Of a DNA stretch of 32,434 nt, positions 15,260-22,894 are shown in pieces. The first letter of the stretch is position 1, and each line of letters opens with the position of its first letter. This stretch comes from an uncultured Flavobacterium sp. GTDB taxonomy: Bacteria > Bacteroidota > Bacteroidia > Flavobacteriales > Flavobacteriaceae. The notes under the pieces were generated by a model. That model was given only the letters and a program-made list of their open reading frames with translations. It did not search any database and had not been told where the DNA came from. The stretch covers positions 1 to 32,434 of the forward strand of contig NZ_CALBSN010000001.1 of the NCBI RefSeq assembly GCF_937967675.1, in the 5' to 3' direction. The position numbers and the translations under genes were made by a program.

Positions 15260-16519
15260 ATGGTAAAAGATTTATTCGAAAGAATTCAAAACAATAAAGG
15301 TCCGTTAGGAAAATGGGCTTCACAAGCAGAAGGATATTATGTATTTCCAAAACTAGAAGGTGAGTTAGGTCCAAGAATGAAATTTCATGGAAAAGATATT
15401 TTAAATTGGAGTTTAAATGATTATTTAGGATTAGCTAATCATCCAGAAGTTAGAAAAGCTGATGCTGATGCGGCAGTTCAATATGGAGCGGCTTATCCAA
15501 TGGGAGCTCGTATGATGAGTGGTCATACAAAATATCACGAACAATTAGAAAATGAATTAGCAGCTTTCGTAATGAAAGAATCGGCTTATTTGTTAAACTT
15601 TGGGTACCAAGGAATGGTGTCTATCATCGATGCATTGGTTTCTAAAAATGATATTATTGTTTATGACGTAGATTCTCATGCTTGTATTATTGACGGTGTG
15701 CGTTTGCATATGGGGAAACGTTTTACCTACAAACACAATGATTTAGAAAGTATGGAGAAAAACCTTCAGAGAGCAACTAAAATGGCTGAAGAAACTGGAG
15801 GTGGAATCTTATTCATTACTGAAGGCGTTTTTGGAATGCGTGGCCAACAAGGAAAATTAAAAGAGATTGTTGCCTTGAAGAAAAAATACAACTTCCGCTT
15901 ATTAGTTGATGATGCGCATGGCTTTGGTACATTGGGTAAAACTGGAGCTGGAGCAGGAGAAGAGCAAGGTTGTCAAGATGGAATTGATGTGTATTTCTCA
16001 ACTTTTGCAAAATCAATGGCAAATATTGGAGCATTCGTAGCAGCTGACAAAGATGTTATCGATTATTTAAAATACAATTTACGTTCTCAAATGTTTGCAA
16101 AAGCATTACCAATGATTCAAACTATTGGTTCATTAAAACGTTTGGAGTTATTACGTAATTCATCTGAAATAAAAGATAAATTATGGGTAAATGTAAATGC
16201 ATTGCAAAACGGATTAAAAGAAAGAGGATTTAACATTGGTGATACCAACACTTGTATTACTCCGGTATATTTAGAGGGGTCTATTCCTGAAGCTATGGTT
16301 ATGGTAAATGACTTACGTGAAAACTATGGAATTTTCCTTTCTATTGTAGTATATCCTGTAATTCCAAAAGGAATTATTTTGTTAAGAATGATTCCTACTG
16401 CTTCGCATACTTTAGAAGATATCAACGAAACGTTAGCTGCTTTTGAAGCTATCCGTGAAAAATTAGTAAACGGAACATATGCTAAAATTGCAGAAGTAAA
16501 TGTTCAAAATGTAGAGTAA
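15260..16519 (+). CDS. PLP-dependent alpha-oxoamine synthase (serine palmitoyltransferase / cysteate acyltransferase-like)
   Basis: A 419-residue fold-type I PLP enzyme of the alpha-oxoamine synthase group, which joins an amino acid to an acyl-CoA or acyl-ACP with loss of CO2. Key residues are His140 in DSHACIIDG (stacks on PLP), Asp217-Asp218 and His220 in LLVDDAHGFG, and Lys251 in STFAKSMANIGAF as the Schiff-base lysine. The N-terminus (GYYVFPKLEGELGPRMKFHG) and length match the Bacteroidota proteins that make the sphingoid or capnoid base of sphingolipids and sulfonolipids, more than BioF or Kbl. No biotin or threonine genes are nearby, while an N-acyltransferase-like gene lies next door. 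The amino acid used (serine or cysteate) cannot be decided from sequence. It is ended by a strong terminator. Confidence 0.85.
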   Translation: MVKDLFERIQNNKGPLGKWASQAEGYYVFPKLEGELGPRMKFHGKDILNWSLNDYLGLANHPEVRKADADAAVQYGAAYPMGARMMSGHTKYHEQLENELAAFVMKESAYLLNFGYQGMVSIIDALVSKNDIIVYDVDSHACIIDGVRLHMGKRFTYKHNDLESMEKNLQRATKMAEETGGGILFITEGVFGMRGQQGKLKEIVALKKKYNFRLLVDDAHGFGTLGKTGAGAGEEQGCQDGIDVYFSTFAKSMANIGAFVAADKDVIDYLKYNLRSQMFAKALPMIQTIGSLKRLELLRNSSEIKDKLWVNVNALQNGLKERGFNIGDTNTCITPVYLEGSIPEAMVMVNDLRENYGIFLSIVVYPVIPKGIILLRMIPTASHTLEDINETLAAFEAIREKLVNGTYAKIAEVNVQNVE

Positions 16520-16538
16520 TTTATTTCTATATAAAATT

Positions 16539-16568
16539 AAAAGGGATTCAGATTGAATCCCTTTTTTT
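16539..16568. terminator. Terminator between convergent synthase and GNAT-like genes
   Basis: A perfect 12-bp stem (AAAAGGGATTCA at 16539-16550 with TGAATCCCTTTT at 16554-16565) has a 3-nt loop and continues into a T run. It overlaps the stop codon of the opposite-strand gene and may terminate in both directions. Confidence 0.9.
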
Positions 16569-17685
16569 ATAATTCTTTTTTGTAGGTTCTTCTCCTCTTG
16601 TTAATTTTTGAATTAAAATGTTTCCATAAATTGTGAATAGCATGATTTTCCTCTAACTCAGGAGTTCTTATGCAAGTTTCAATACCTTTTGCTAAGCAAA
16701 CTTTGTAATATTCATCAAAAATGATGGCGGTAATTCCTTTGCTTTGATATTCTGGAGTTATGCCGATTAGATAGAAAACAATTTCTTTCGAATATTTTCT
16801 GGCTTGTAACAAATGATAAAATCCAATAGGAAAAAGTTTTCCGTTTGCTTTTCTTAATGCTTGAGCAAAACCAGGCATTACTATCGCAAATGCAATCATG
16901 TTGTCGTTTTTATCTAATATAAATTTTATGTACTCCGGATTAATGAAACTGATGTATTTCTTTTTAAAATATGCCTTTTGGATATCATTAATAGGCACAA
17001 ATGATTGTAATTTGGCATAAGATTCGTTAAACAAATCAAACATTTTGTCAACATAAGGCATTATGTCTTTTGTTTTTGTAAAATTTAAGCTGCGTAATTC
17101 ATATCTTTTTTTGATAAGTTCACTGGCTTTTTGAAAAGGTTCAGGATTTATGCCTTTAAATGAAAAATCACTTTCAATATATTCCTTTTCTTTTACAAAT
17201 CCAAGTTGTTCAAAATGAGTGATGTAGTAGGGTTGGCTGTACCAAGTAATCATATTGCCTAATTGATCAAAGCCCTCACTAAGAATTCCTACTTTATCTA
17301 AATTAGAAAATCCCATAGGACCTTCCATATGGTCCATATTGTGTTTACGACCTAATTCTTCTACTTTGTTTATAAGGGCTTTGGTTACTTCAATATCATC
17401 AATGGCATCAAACCAACCAAATCGGGTTTTCTTTTTACCTAATATTTTTACTTCTTCCCAATTAATGATTGCGGCAATTTTACCAACAATTTTATTGTTT
17501 TTGTAAGCTAAATAAAAATGGGCTTCTGCCGATTGAAGTGCTGGATTCTTTGTTTTATCAAACGTTTCCAATTCTTCAGCTATGATGGGCGGAATCCAAT
17601 ATGGATTGTTTTTGTACAATTCGAAAGAAAACATTACGTAATCTTTCATTTCTTTTTTAGTTAAGGCTTCTTTAATTGTTATCAT
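16567..17685 (-). CDS. GNAT-like N-acyltransferase (YghO-like; candidate ceramide/N-acyl transferase)
   Basis: A 372-residue soluble protein. The N-terminal part has a degenerate GNAT-like core (SAEAHFYLAYKNNKIVGKIAAIIN) and GPMGFSNLDKVGIL. The C-terminal part carries FYLIGITPEYQSKGITAIIF, which fits the acyl-CoA-binding motif of GNAT enzymes (the Q-x-x-G-x-x region), and ends in a basic KINKRRRTYKKEL. Proteins of this length and layout are the YghO-like group that includes the bacterial ceramide synthase characterised in Caulobacter. The neighbour across the terminator is a sphingolipid-type alpha-oxoamine synthase, so N-acylation of a long-chain base is a reasonable but unproved role. It starts 1 base after the beta-barrel gene stop, so these two form an operon. 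Confidence 0.65.
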   Translation of the reverse strand: MITIKEALTKKEMKDYVMFSFELYKNNPYWIPPIIAEELETFDKTKNPALQSAEAHFYLAYKNNKIVGKIAAIINWEEVKILGKKKTRFGWFDAIDDIEVTKALINKVEELGRKHNMDHMEGPMGFSNLDKVGILSEGFDQLGNMITWYSQPYYITHFEQLGFVKEKEYIESDFSFKGINPEPFQKASELIKKRYELRSLNFTKTKDIMPYVDKMFDLFNESYAKLQSFVPINDIQKAYFKKKYISFINPEYIKFILDKNDNMIAFAIVMPGFAQALRKANGKLFPIGFYHLLQARKYSKEIVFYLIGITPEYQSKGITAIIFDEYYKVCLAKGIETCIRTPELEENHAIHNLWKHFNSKINKRRRTYKKEL

Positions 17686-17686
17686 T

Positions 17687-18655
17687 TTATTCTACTGCAT
17701 CTTTTCTTTTCTTAGCTTCTTTTTCAGCTTTCTTTTTTACCTTTTTATCCGTTTTGCTTTCGGTTCCAGGTTTTGCAATTTGAACTTCTTCATATTTATC
17801 AGCAAAACGCCAAGAAAAACCAATTCCAGCATTTAAAATACTAGGAGTATCTTTAATGTTTTTGCCTAATGAGGCATCTATTTGCATGTTTTTATCAAAC
17901 AAAAATGCTGCTCCAATTCTAAAAACACCATCACTATAATAATCACCCATATAGCCTTGATTTTCAATAAAACCAGACCATTTTGCATTAAAACCTCTAG
18001 TTAATGTTAAAATATAGTTGATAGAAGCAAAATCGGTTCCTATTTTATCGTAAGTTAAGTTAGTCACCAAAACCCATCTTCCTCCAAAATGATTTTGAGC
18101 AATTGCTGTTACTTTTGGACTAAAACTAGGTTCTTTTATAGCTGCTGGAGCATAATTAAAAGGATTATCTCCGACACTAAAGTTAGCGCCAGCATACATT
18201 GAAAAAGCCGGAATAAATTGTCTCCATTTGAAACGGTGATTGGCTTTCCAACTGTATAAGTTAGGTTTTTCTTCATAATTTTTAAAAGGATCGTAAATCA
18301 AATATTTAGCCCCTAATGTTAATTGTTTAAAACCATTTCTCTTTTCTTCGAAATTACCCGAAGTAAGTTTGTCATTTTGATATTGAATTTCTCCAATAAT
18401 TTCTAATTCTTCTTTCCAAACACCATAACGAATAGCTAATTCACCCATAAAGCCCTTAGCTTGATATCCCAATAAATTGTGATCTTCTGAAACATAGGTA
18501 ACTCCAGTTTCTGTTTGAATAATTGTTTTACCAACCGCAAAAGCCATCATCGATTTTCCTGGACGATTTGAATTGATTTCATCTGTAAATTGTCCAAACG
18601 AAATTTGAGAGGTTATCCCTAAGATTAATATAAAAAGTGCTTGAATTGATTTCAT
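17687..18655 (-). CDS. Outer-membrane beta-barrel protein (transporter-like, MetA-pathway family type)
   Basis: A 322-residue protein with a signal peptide (ALFILILGITSQISFGQ) followed by alternating beta-strands across about 25-285, with aromatic girdle residues. The pattern is NSNRPGKSMMAFAVGKTIIQ near the start and IDASLGKNIKDTPSILNAGI followed by FSWRF near the end, resembling the phenol/MetA-pathway outer-membrane family. An unusual 35-residue tail of alternating Lys/Glu (KVKKKAEKEAKKRK) follows the barrel and would be periplasmic. Function and cargo are unknown. Its stop is 1 base from the start of the GNAT-like gene, hinting that the barrel may serve the same lipid. A -7 box TATTTTTG lies upstream. 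Confidence 0.75.
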   Translation of the reverse strand: MKSIQALFILILGITSQISFGQFTDEINSNRPGKSMMAFAVGKTIIQTETGVTYVSEDHNLLGYQAKGFMGELAIRYGVWKEELEIIGEIQYQNDKLTSGNFEEKRNGFKQLTLGAKYLIYDPFKNYEEKPNLYSWKANHRFKWRQFIPAFSMYAGANFSVGDNPFNYAPAAIKEPSFSPKVTAIAQNHFGGRWVLVTNLTYDKIGTDFASINYILTLTRGFNAKWSGFIENQGYMGDYYSDGVFRIGAAFLFDKNMQIDASLGKNIKDTPSILNAGIGFSWRFADKYEEVQIAKPGTESKTDKKVKKKAEKEAKKRKDAVE

Positions 18656-18672
18656 ACAAAAAGATTTATCTC

Positions 18673-18680
18673 CAAAAATA
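18673..18680 (-). promoter_or_regulatory. -7 box of the beta-barrel / GNAT operon
   Basis: The minus strand reads TATTTTTG, 17 bases before the start codon at 18655. Confidence 0.55.
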
Positions 18681-18735
18681 GTTATTTTATCATAATTTTA
18701 TGAAACAATTTTGAAGTTTTCCCAACCAATATCTG

Positions 18736-18743
18736 TATTTTTG
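18736..18743 (+). promoter_or_regulatory. -7 box of the DUF4834 gene
   Basis: TATTTTTG is 19 bases before the ATG, with a TTG 22 nt further upstream (18711-18713). Confidence 0.55.
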
Positions 18744-18762
18744 AATTTTAAAATTTATTAGC

Positions 18763-19017
18763 ATGGAAATGGCTTCATTTACAGGATTGATAAAAACCCT
18801 ATTTTATATCATTCTGTTTTATTATCTGTTTAAGTTTGCAGTTCGAATTTTTGCTCCAATTTTAATGCAAAAGGCTGTAAACAAGATGCAAGAAAAAATG
18901 CAAGAACAGTACAGACAACAACAAGAACAATACAATAACGCCTCTCAATCGACAAAAACAACTCCAAAACCAAAAAAAGAAGTAGGAGAATACATCGATT
19001 ACGAAGAAGTGAAATAA
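18763..19017 (+). CDS. Small membrane protein, DUF4834 family
   Basis: An 84-residue protein with one membrane helix at about 9-30 (LIKTLFYIILFYYLFKFAVRI). A glutamine- and lysine-rich coiled-coil-like stretch follows (MQEKMQEQYRQQQEQYNN), then a short acidic tail ending EYIDYEEVK. It matches the DUF4834 pattern seen in flavobacteria. Function unknown. A strong terminator separates it from the YfhO operon downstream, so it is likely a single-gene unit. Confidence 0.8.
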   Translation: MEMASFTGLIKTLFYIILFYYLFKFAVRIFAPILMQKAVNKMQEKMQEQYRQQQEQYNNASQSTKTTPKPKKEVGEYIDYEEVK

Positions 19018-19040
19018 TTGTTAGTTTAAAACATTACCTT

Positions 19041-19069
19041 AAAGGATATTATTACAATATCCTTTTTTT
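19041..19069 (+). terminator. Terminator after the DUF4834 gene
   Basis: A perfect 10-bp stem (AAAGGATATT at 19041-19050 with AATATCCTTT at 19056-19065) has a 5-nt loop and a following T run. Confidence 0.88.
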
Positions 19070-19101
19070 AGTTACTTTAGCACCTTATTTATAGCATTAA
19101 T

Positions 19102-21537
19102 ATGAAGAACATAAAAGCATTCTATCCGCATTTATTAGTTGTAGTTGGATTTATCTTAGTTTCACTATTTTATTTTTATCCCGTTTTAAAAGGAGAAAAA
19201 ATTTTTCAATCCGATATCGTTCAATATACCGGAATGGCAAAAGAGCAAATCGATTTTAGAAAAGAAACAGGTGAGGAGCCTTATTGGACGAATAGTGCTT
19301 TCGGAGGAATGCCGACGTATCAATTAGGAGCAAAATATCCAAATGACGTTATCGGAATGTTGGATGATGCTTTACGTTTTTTACCTCGTCCAGCGGATTA
19401 TTTATTCCTTTATTTCTTAGGGTTTTATGTGTTGTTGATGGTGTTAAAAGTAGATCCGTTAAAAGCGTTTTTCGGAGCTTTAGCCTTTGGACTTTCAACG
19501 TATTTGATTATTATTTTAGGTGTTGGGCACAATGCAAAAGCACATGCAATAGCTTATATGCCAATGGTAGTTGCTGGAGTTTTATTGGTGTTCCAACGGA
19601 AATATATTGCAGGAGGCTTATTAACTATGGTGGCTGCTGCTTTAGAAATTAATGCAAATCACTTCCAAATGACGTATTATTTATTGCTTTTATTGGCAAT
19701 AATTGCGGTTTATTATGTCGTAATTGCAATTAAGAATAAGGAATTTAAAGAGTTAGGAAAGATATTTGGAGTATTTGCTATCGCAGGAATTTTAGCCATT
19801 GGAGCCAATGCAACCAATTTAATGGCGACTTCAGAATATGCTAAGTTTTCAACACGTAATAATAGTGAATTAACTTTCAATCCAGATGGTTCGCCAAAAA
19901 CGGATAGTAATGCGATGTCCTATGACTACATTACTGAATACAGCTATGGAGTTGCAGAAAGTTTAAATTTAATTGCACCTGGACTTTTCGGAGGTTCCAA
20001 TAATGAAAATTTAGGAATTGAATCGGAAACCTATCAAAATTTTGTAGCACAAGGCTATCCAGCTGATCAAGTGCAAGGATTTGTAGAACACGCACCTGCT
20101 TATTGGGGTGATCAGCCTATTGTTGCGGCACCAGCATATATTGGAGTAGTTGTGTTTTTCTTATTCATAATGGCATTTTTTGTTGAAAAACGAAATATTA
20201 AATACTTATTTTTAGCTGGAGCGATATTTTCATTATTCTTGTCTTGGGGTAAGAATTTCAGTATTTTGACTGATTTCTTTATCAATTATGTGCCTTTATA
20301 TAATAAGTTCAGAGCGGTTTCTTCTATACAAGTAATTTTAGAATTGTGTGTGCCTGCTTTAGCTATTGTAGGTTTGTACCAATTTTTCAAACAAGACGAA
20401 AAAGCAAAATGGAATGCATTGTGGAAATCAGGAGCTATTACTTTCGGACTTTTAGTGGTTTTATTTTTAATTAAAGGAATGTTTGATTTCTCATCAGCTA
20501 ACGATGCAATGTATGCACAAGCGTATGGAGATGATTTTATTAGAACATTAAAAATAGATAGAGCTGCTTTGTATACTTCTGATGTTTTGCGTTCGATGTT
20601 GTTTGTGGGACTTACTTTTGCTGTTTTATTTCTTTTTGTGAAAAACCTGATGAAAGAAACTACAGCGATTATCTTAGTTGGAGTTTTAATGGTTTTCGAC
20701 TTGTTTATGGTAGACAAACGTTATGTAAGCAATAATCCAGACCAATTCAAAAGCGCAAGAGAGGTAGATATGCCATTTGAACCTACAGAAGCCGACCAAA
20801 GAATTTTAGCCGATACTTCACATTTCCGAGTTTTTGAGGTAGAAGGAGGAATGAGTAGTGCTAGAACATCGTTTTTCCATAAATCAATTGGTGGTTATCA
20901 TGCCGCGAAACCAAGAAGAATGCAACAATTATTCGACTACCAAATCGCTAAAAATAACGTTCGTGTGCTAAACATGTTAAACGTAAAATACGTCATCCAA
21001 TCCGATGAAAACGGACAAAAATTAGCTTTAGCCAATCCAGCAGCAAATGGAAATGCTTGGTTTGTAGAGAAAATTAAGTTTGTGAATTCTGCCAATGAAG
21101 AAATGAAAGCGTTGGATAGTTTGGATAATAAAAAAGTTGCAGTAATCAATAATCCTGACTTTGGACCATTTTTTAAGCCAGTATTTAAAAAAGATTATGT
21201 ACTTGATTCACTTGCTCAAATTAAATTAGTAAGCTATAAGCCAAATTATTTAAAATATATTTCTAATAATTCTAATGAAGGAATAGCCGTTTTCTCTGAA
21301 ATGTATTACGAAAATGGATGGAATGTTTATATAGATGGGGAAAGAGATTCAATGTTAAGAGTAAACTACGTTTTAAGAGGTTTGCAAATTCCAGCAGGAA
21401 AACACACTATCGAATTCAAATTTGAACCAGAAGTAGTAAAAACAGGAAGTACTATTGCTTTAATGAGTTCAATCGGAATGCTTTTATTGATTGGAGCTGG
21501 AGTTTATTTTGAGAGAAAGAAAAAGATTGAAGATTAA
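19102..21537 (+). CDS. YfhO-family multi-pass membrane protein (putative GT-C glycosyltransferase)
   Basis: An 811-residue inner-membrane protein with about 12 hydrophobic segments in the first 560 residues and one at the C-terminal end (about 780-803). It has an early loop FQSDIVQYTGMAKEQIDFRK with the acidic residues typical of the YfhO family and EEPYWTNSAFGGMPTYQLG, then a large extracytoplasmic domain at about 560-775. In Firmicutes, YfhO glycosylates lipoteichoic acid from a lipid-linked sugar. Here a role in transferring sugars to an envelope glycan is inferred from the family and from the glycosyltransferase and flippase that follow. A weak -7 box (TACTTTAG, 19073-19080) precedes it. 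Confidence 0.88.
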   Translation: MKNIKAFYPHLLVVVGFILVSLFYFYPVLKGEKIFQSDIVQYTGMAKEQIDFRKETGEEPYWTNSAFGGMPTYQLGAKYPNDVIGMLDDALRFLPRPADYLFLYFLGFYVLLMVLKVDPLKAFFGALAFGLSTYLIIILGVGHNAKAHAIAYMPMVVAGVLLVFQRKYIAGGLLTMVAAALEINANHFQMTYYLLLLLAIIAVYYVVIAIKNKEFKELGKIFGVFAIAGILAIGANATNLMATSEYAKFSTRNNSELTFNPDGSPKTDSNAMSYDYITEYSYGVAESLNLIAPGLFGGSNNENLGIESETYQNFVAQGYPADQVQGFVEHAPAYWGDQPIVAAPAYIGVVVFFLFIMAFFVEKRNIKYLFLAGAIFSLFLSWGKNFSILTDFFINYVPLYNKFRAVSSIQVILELCVPALAIVGLYQFFKQDEKAKWNALWKSGAITFGLLVVLFLIKGMFDFSSANDAMYAQAYGDDFIRTLKIDRAALYTSDVLRSMLFVGLTFAVLFLFVKNLMKETTAIILVGVLMVFDLFMVDKRYVSNNPDQFKSAREVDMPFEPTEADQRILADTSHFRVFEVEGGMSSARTSFFHKSIGGYHAAKPRRMQQLFDYQIAKNNVRVLNMLNVKYVIQSDENGQKLALANPAANGNAWFVEKIKFVNSANEEMKALDSLDNKKVAVINNPDFGPFFKPVFKKDYVLDSLAQIKLVSYKPNYLKYISNNSNEGIAVFSEMYYENGWNVYIDGERDSMLRVNYVLRGLQIPAGKHTIEFKFEPEVVKTGSTIALMSSIGMLLLIGAGVYFERKKKIED

Positions 21538-21584
21538 CGATTTTTGATTTTTGAACTTGAATTTGTAATTGAACTTGACATTGA
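21532..21584. repeat. Degenerate array of GATTTTT / GAACTTG units at the YfhO-GT4 junction
   Basis: GATTAAC, GATTTTT, GATTTTT and GAACTTG follow one another in 7-base steps from 21532. A looser stretch with a second GAACTTG at 21571-21577 follows. The YfhO stop codon (21535-21537) and all possible starts of the glycosyltransferase lie inside the array. Confidence 0.55.
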
Positions 21585-22876
21585 AACCAACCAAAAAAAT
21601 ACTCATCATATCGTATTACTGGCCACCAGCAGGAGGTCCAGGGGTACAGCGTTGGTTAAAATTTGTCAAATATTTACCTGATTTTAATATTGAACCTCAC
21701 GTTTATATTCCAGAAAATCCAACGTATCCTTTGATTGATGAGAAATTAATGCGTGAAGTTTCAGATAAAGCCATTATCATCAAACAACCGATTTTTGAAC
21801 CTTACGGATTGGCTTCGGTTTTTTCAAAACATAAGACTAAAAAAATCAGTTCAGGAATAATTCCAAATCAAAAAAAGCAATCGTTTGTAGAAAAAGCAAT
21901 GCTTTGGATTCGTGGTAATGTTTTTATTCCAGATGCTAGAGTATTTTGGGTAAAACCTTCGGTTAAGTTTTTGAAACAGTATCTTCAAGAACATCAAATT
22001 GATACAATAATAACAACTGGTCCGCCACACAGTTTGCATTTGATTGGTTTGCAATTAAAAAAAGAGCTAAACATCACTTGGTTGGCTGATTTTCGTGATC
22101 CTTGGACAACCATTGGTTACCACAAACAATTAAAATTGAGTTCGTGGGCAGCGAGAAAACACAAAAATTTGGAAAAAGAAGTCATGAATACTTGTGACCA
22201 ACTTTTAGTAACGTCTCCTACCACAAAAACAGAATTTGAAGCGATTACAACAAAACCAATCGAAGTGATTACTAATGGTTATGACGTGGAAAAAGTAAAT
22301 AAAAAACCTTTAGACGAAAAATTTACTTTGGCTCACATTGGTTCGTTTTTATCGGCAAGAAATCCAAGGATTTTATGGAAAGCTTTGAAAGAATTAACCA
22401 AAGAAAATCCCGAATTCAAAAATCATTTTCAATTAAAATTGATAGGAGCGGTGAGTGCTGAGGTACTTCAAGCGATTAAAGAATTCAAGTTGGAAAAATA
22501 CGTGAATCATTTAGGTTATTTGCCACATGATGAAGCGATAATCGAACAAAGAAGTTCGCAAGTGTTATTACTTATCGAAATTGACTCAGAAGAAACCAAA
22601 TGTATCATTCCTGGAAAATTATTCGAATATATGGTTTCTGAGCGACCAATTATCGCCATCGGACCAGAAAACGCTGATTTTGCTCAAATCATTAAGGCAA
22701 CCAATACGGGAACTTTCTTCAAATATGACGAATTAGAAGCTTTGAAAAATCAAATTCTGACTTGTTTTGAACAATTTCAACAAAATAATTTAAGAGTGCA
22801 TCCTGTTGGTCTACAGCAATACAGCAGAAAATCATTGACGGAGAAATTAGCCAAACTGCTAATCACTAATCACTAA
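21581..22876 (+). CDS. Glycosyltransferase, GT4-like (group 1)
   Basis: About 431 residues. The N-terminal glycine-rich loop for the acceptor domain is ILIISYYWPPAGGPGVQRW, followed by TTGPPHSLHLIGL and WLADFRDPWTT. The C-terminal Rossmann domain has FTLAHIGSFLSARNP and the donor-site E-x7-E-like segment KCIIPGKLFEYMVSERPIIA. It probably transfers a sugar from a nucleotide donor to a lipid-linked or envelope glycan in the cytoplasm. No ATG precedes the conserved N-terminus. An in-frame TAA at 21566-21568 leaves TTG at 21569, 21575 or 21581 as the start; I use 21581, the closest. The last residues (ITNH) are encoded by a heptamer array. It is the middle gene of a YfhO-GT-flippase operon. Confidence 0.85.
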   Translation: MKPTKKILIISYYWPPAGGPGVQRWLKFVKYLPDFNIEPHVYIPENPTYPLIDEKLMREVSDKAIIIKQPIFEPYGLASVFSKHKTKKISSGIIPNQKKQSFVEKAMLWIRGNVFIPDARVFWVKPSVKFLKQYLQEHQIDTIITTGPPHSLHLIGLQLKKELNITWLADFRDPWTTIGYHKQLKLSSWAARKHKNLEKEVMNTCDQLLVTSPTTKTEFEAITTKPIEVITNGYDVEKVNKKPLDEKFTLAHIGSFLSARNPRILWKALKELTKENPEFKNHFQLKLIGAVSAEVLQAIKEFKLEKYVNHLGYLPHDEAIIEQRSSQVLLLIEIDSEETKCIIPGKLFEYMVSERPIIAIGPENADFAQIIKATNTGTFFKYDELEALKNQILTCFEQFQQNNLRVHPVGLQQYSRKSLTEKLAKLLITNH

Positions 22877-22888
22877 TCACTTTTCACT
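22861..22888. repeat. Four tandem 7-bp units (AATCACT-like) at the GT4-flippase junction
   Basis: Three AATCACT units are followed by TTTCACT. The GT4 stop codon (22874-22876) is inside the second/third unit, and the flippase ATG follows 6 bases after the array. Confidence 0.85.
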
Positions 22889-22894
22889 AAAAAA

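Noticed and set aside
22861..22888. Possible CRISPR or direct-repeat array
   Set aside because: Units are 7 bp with no spacers. None of the tandem arrays in the window has CRISPR geometry.
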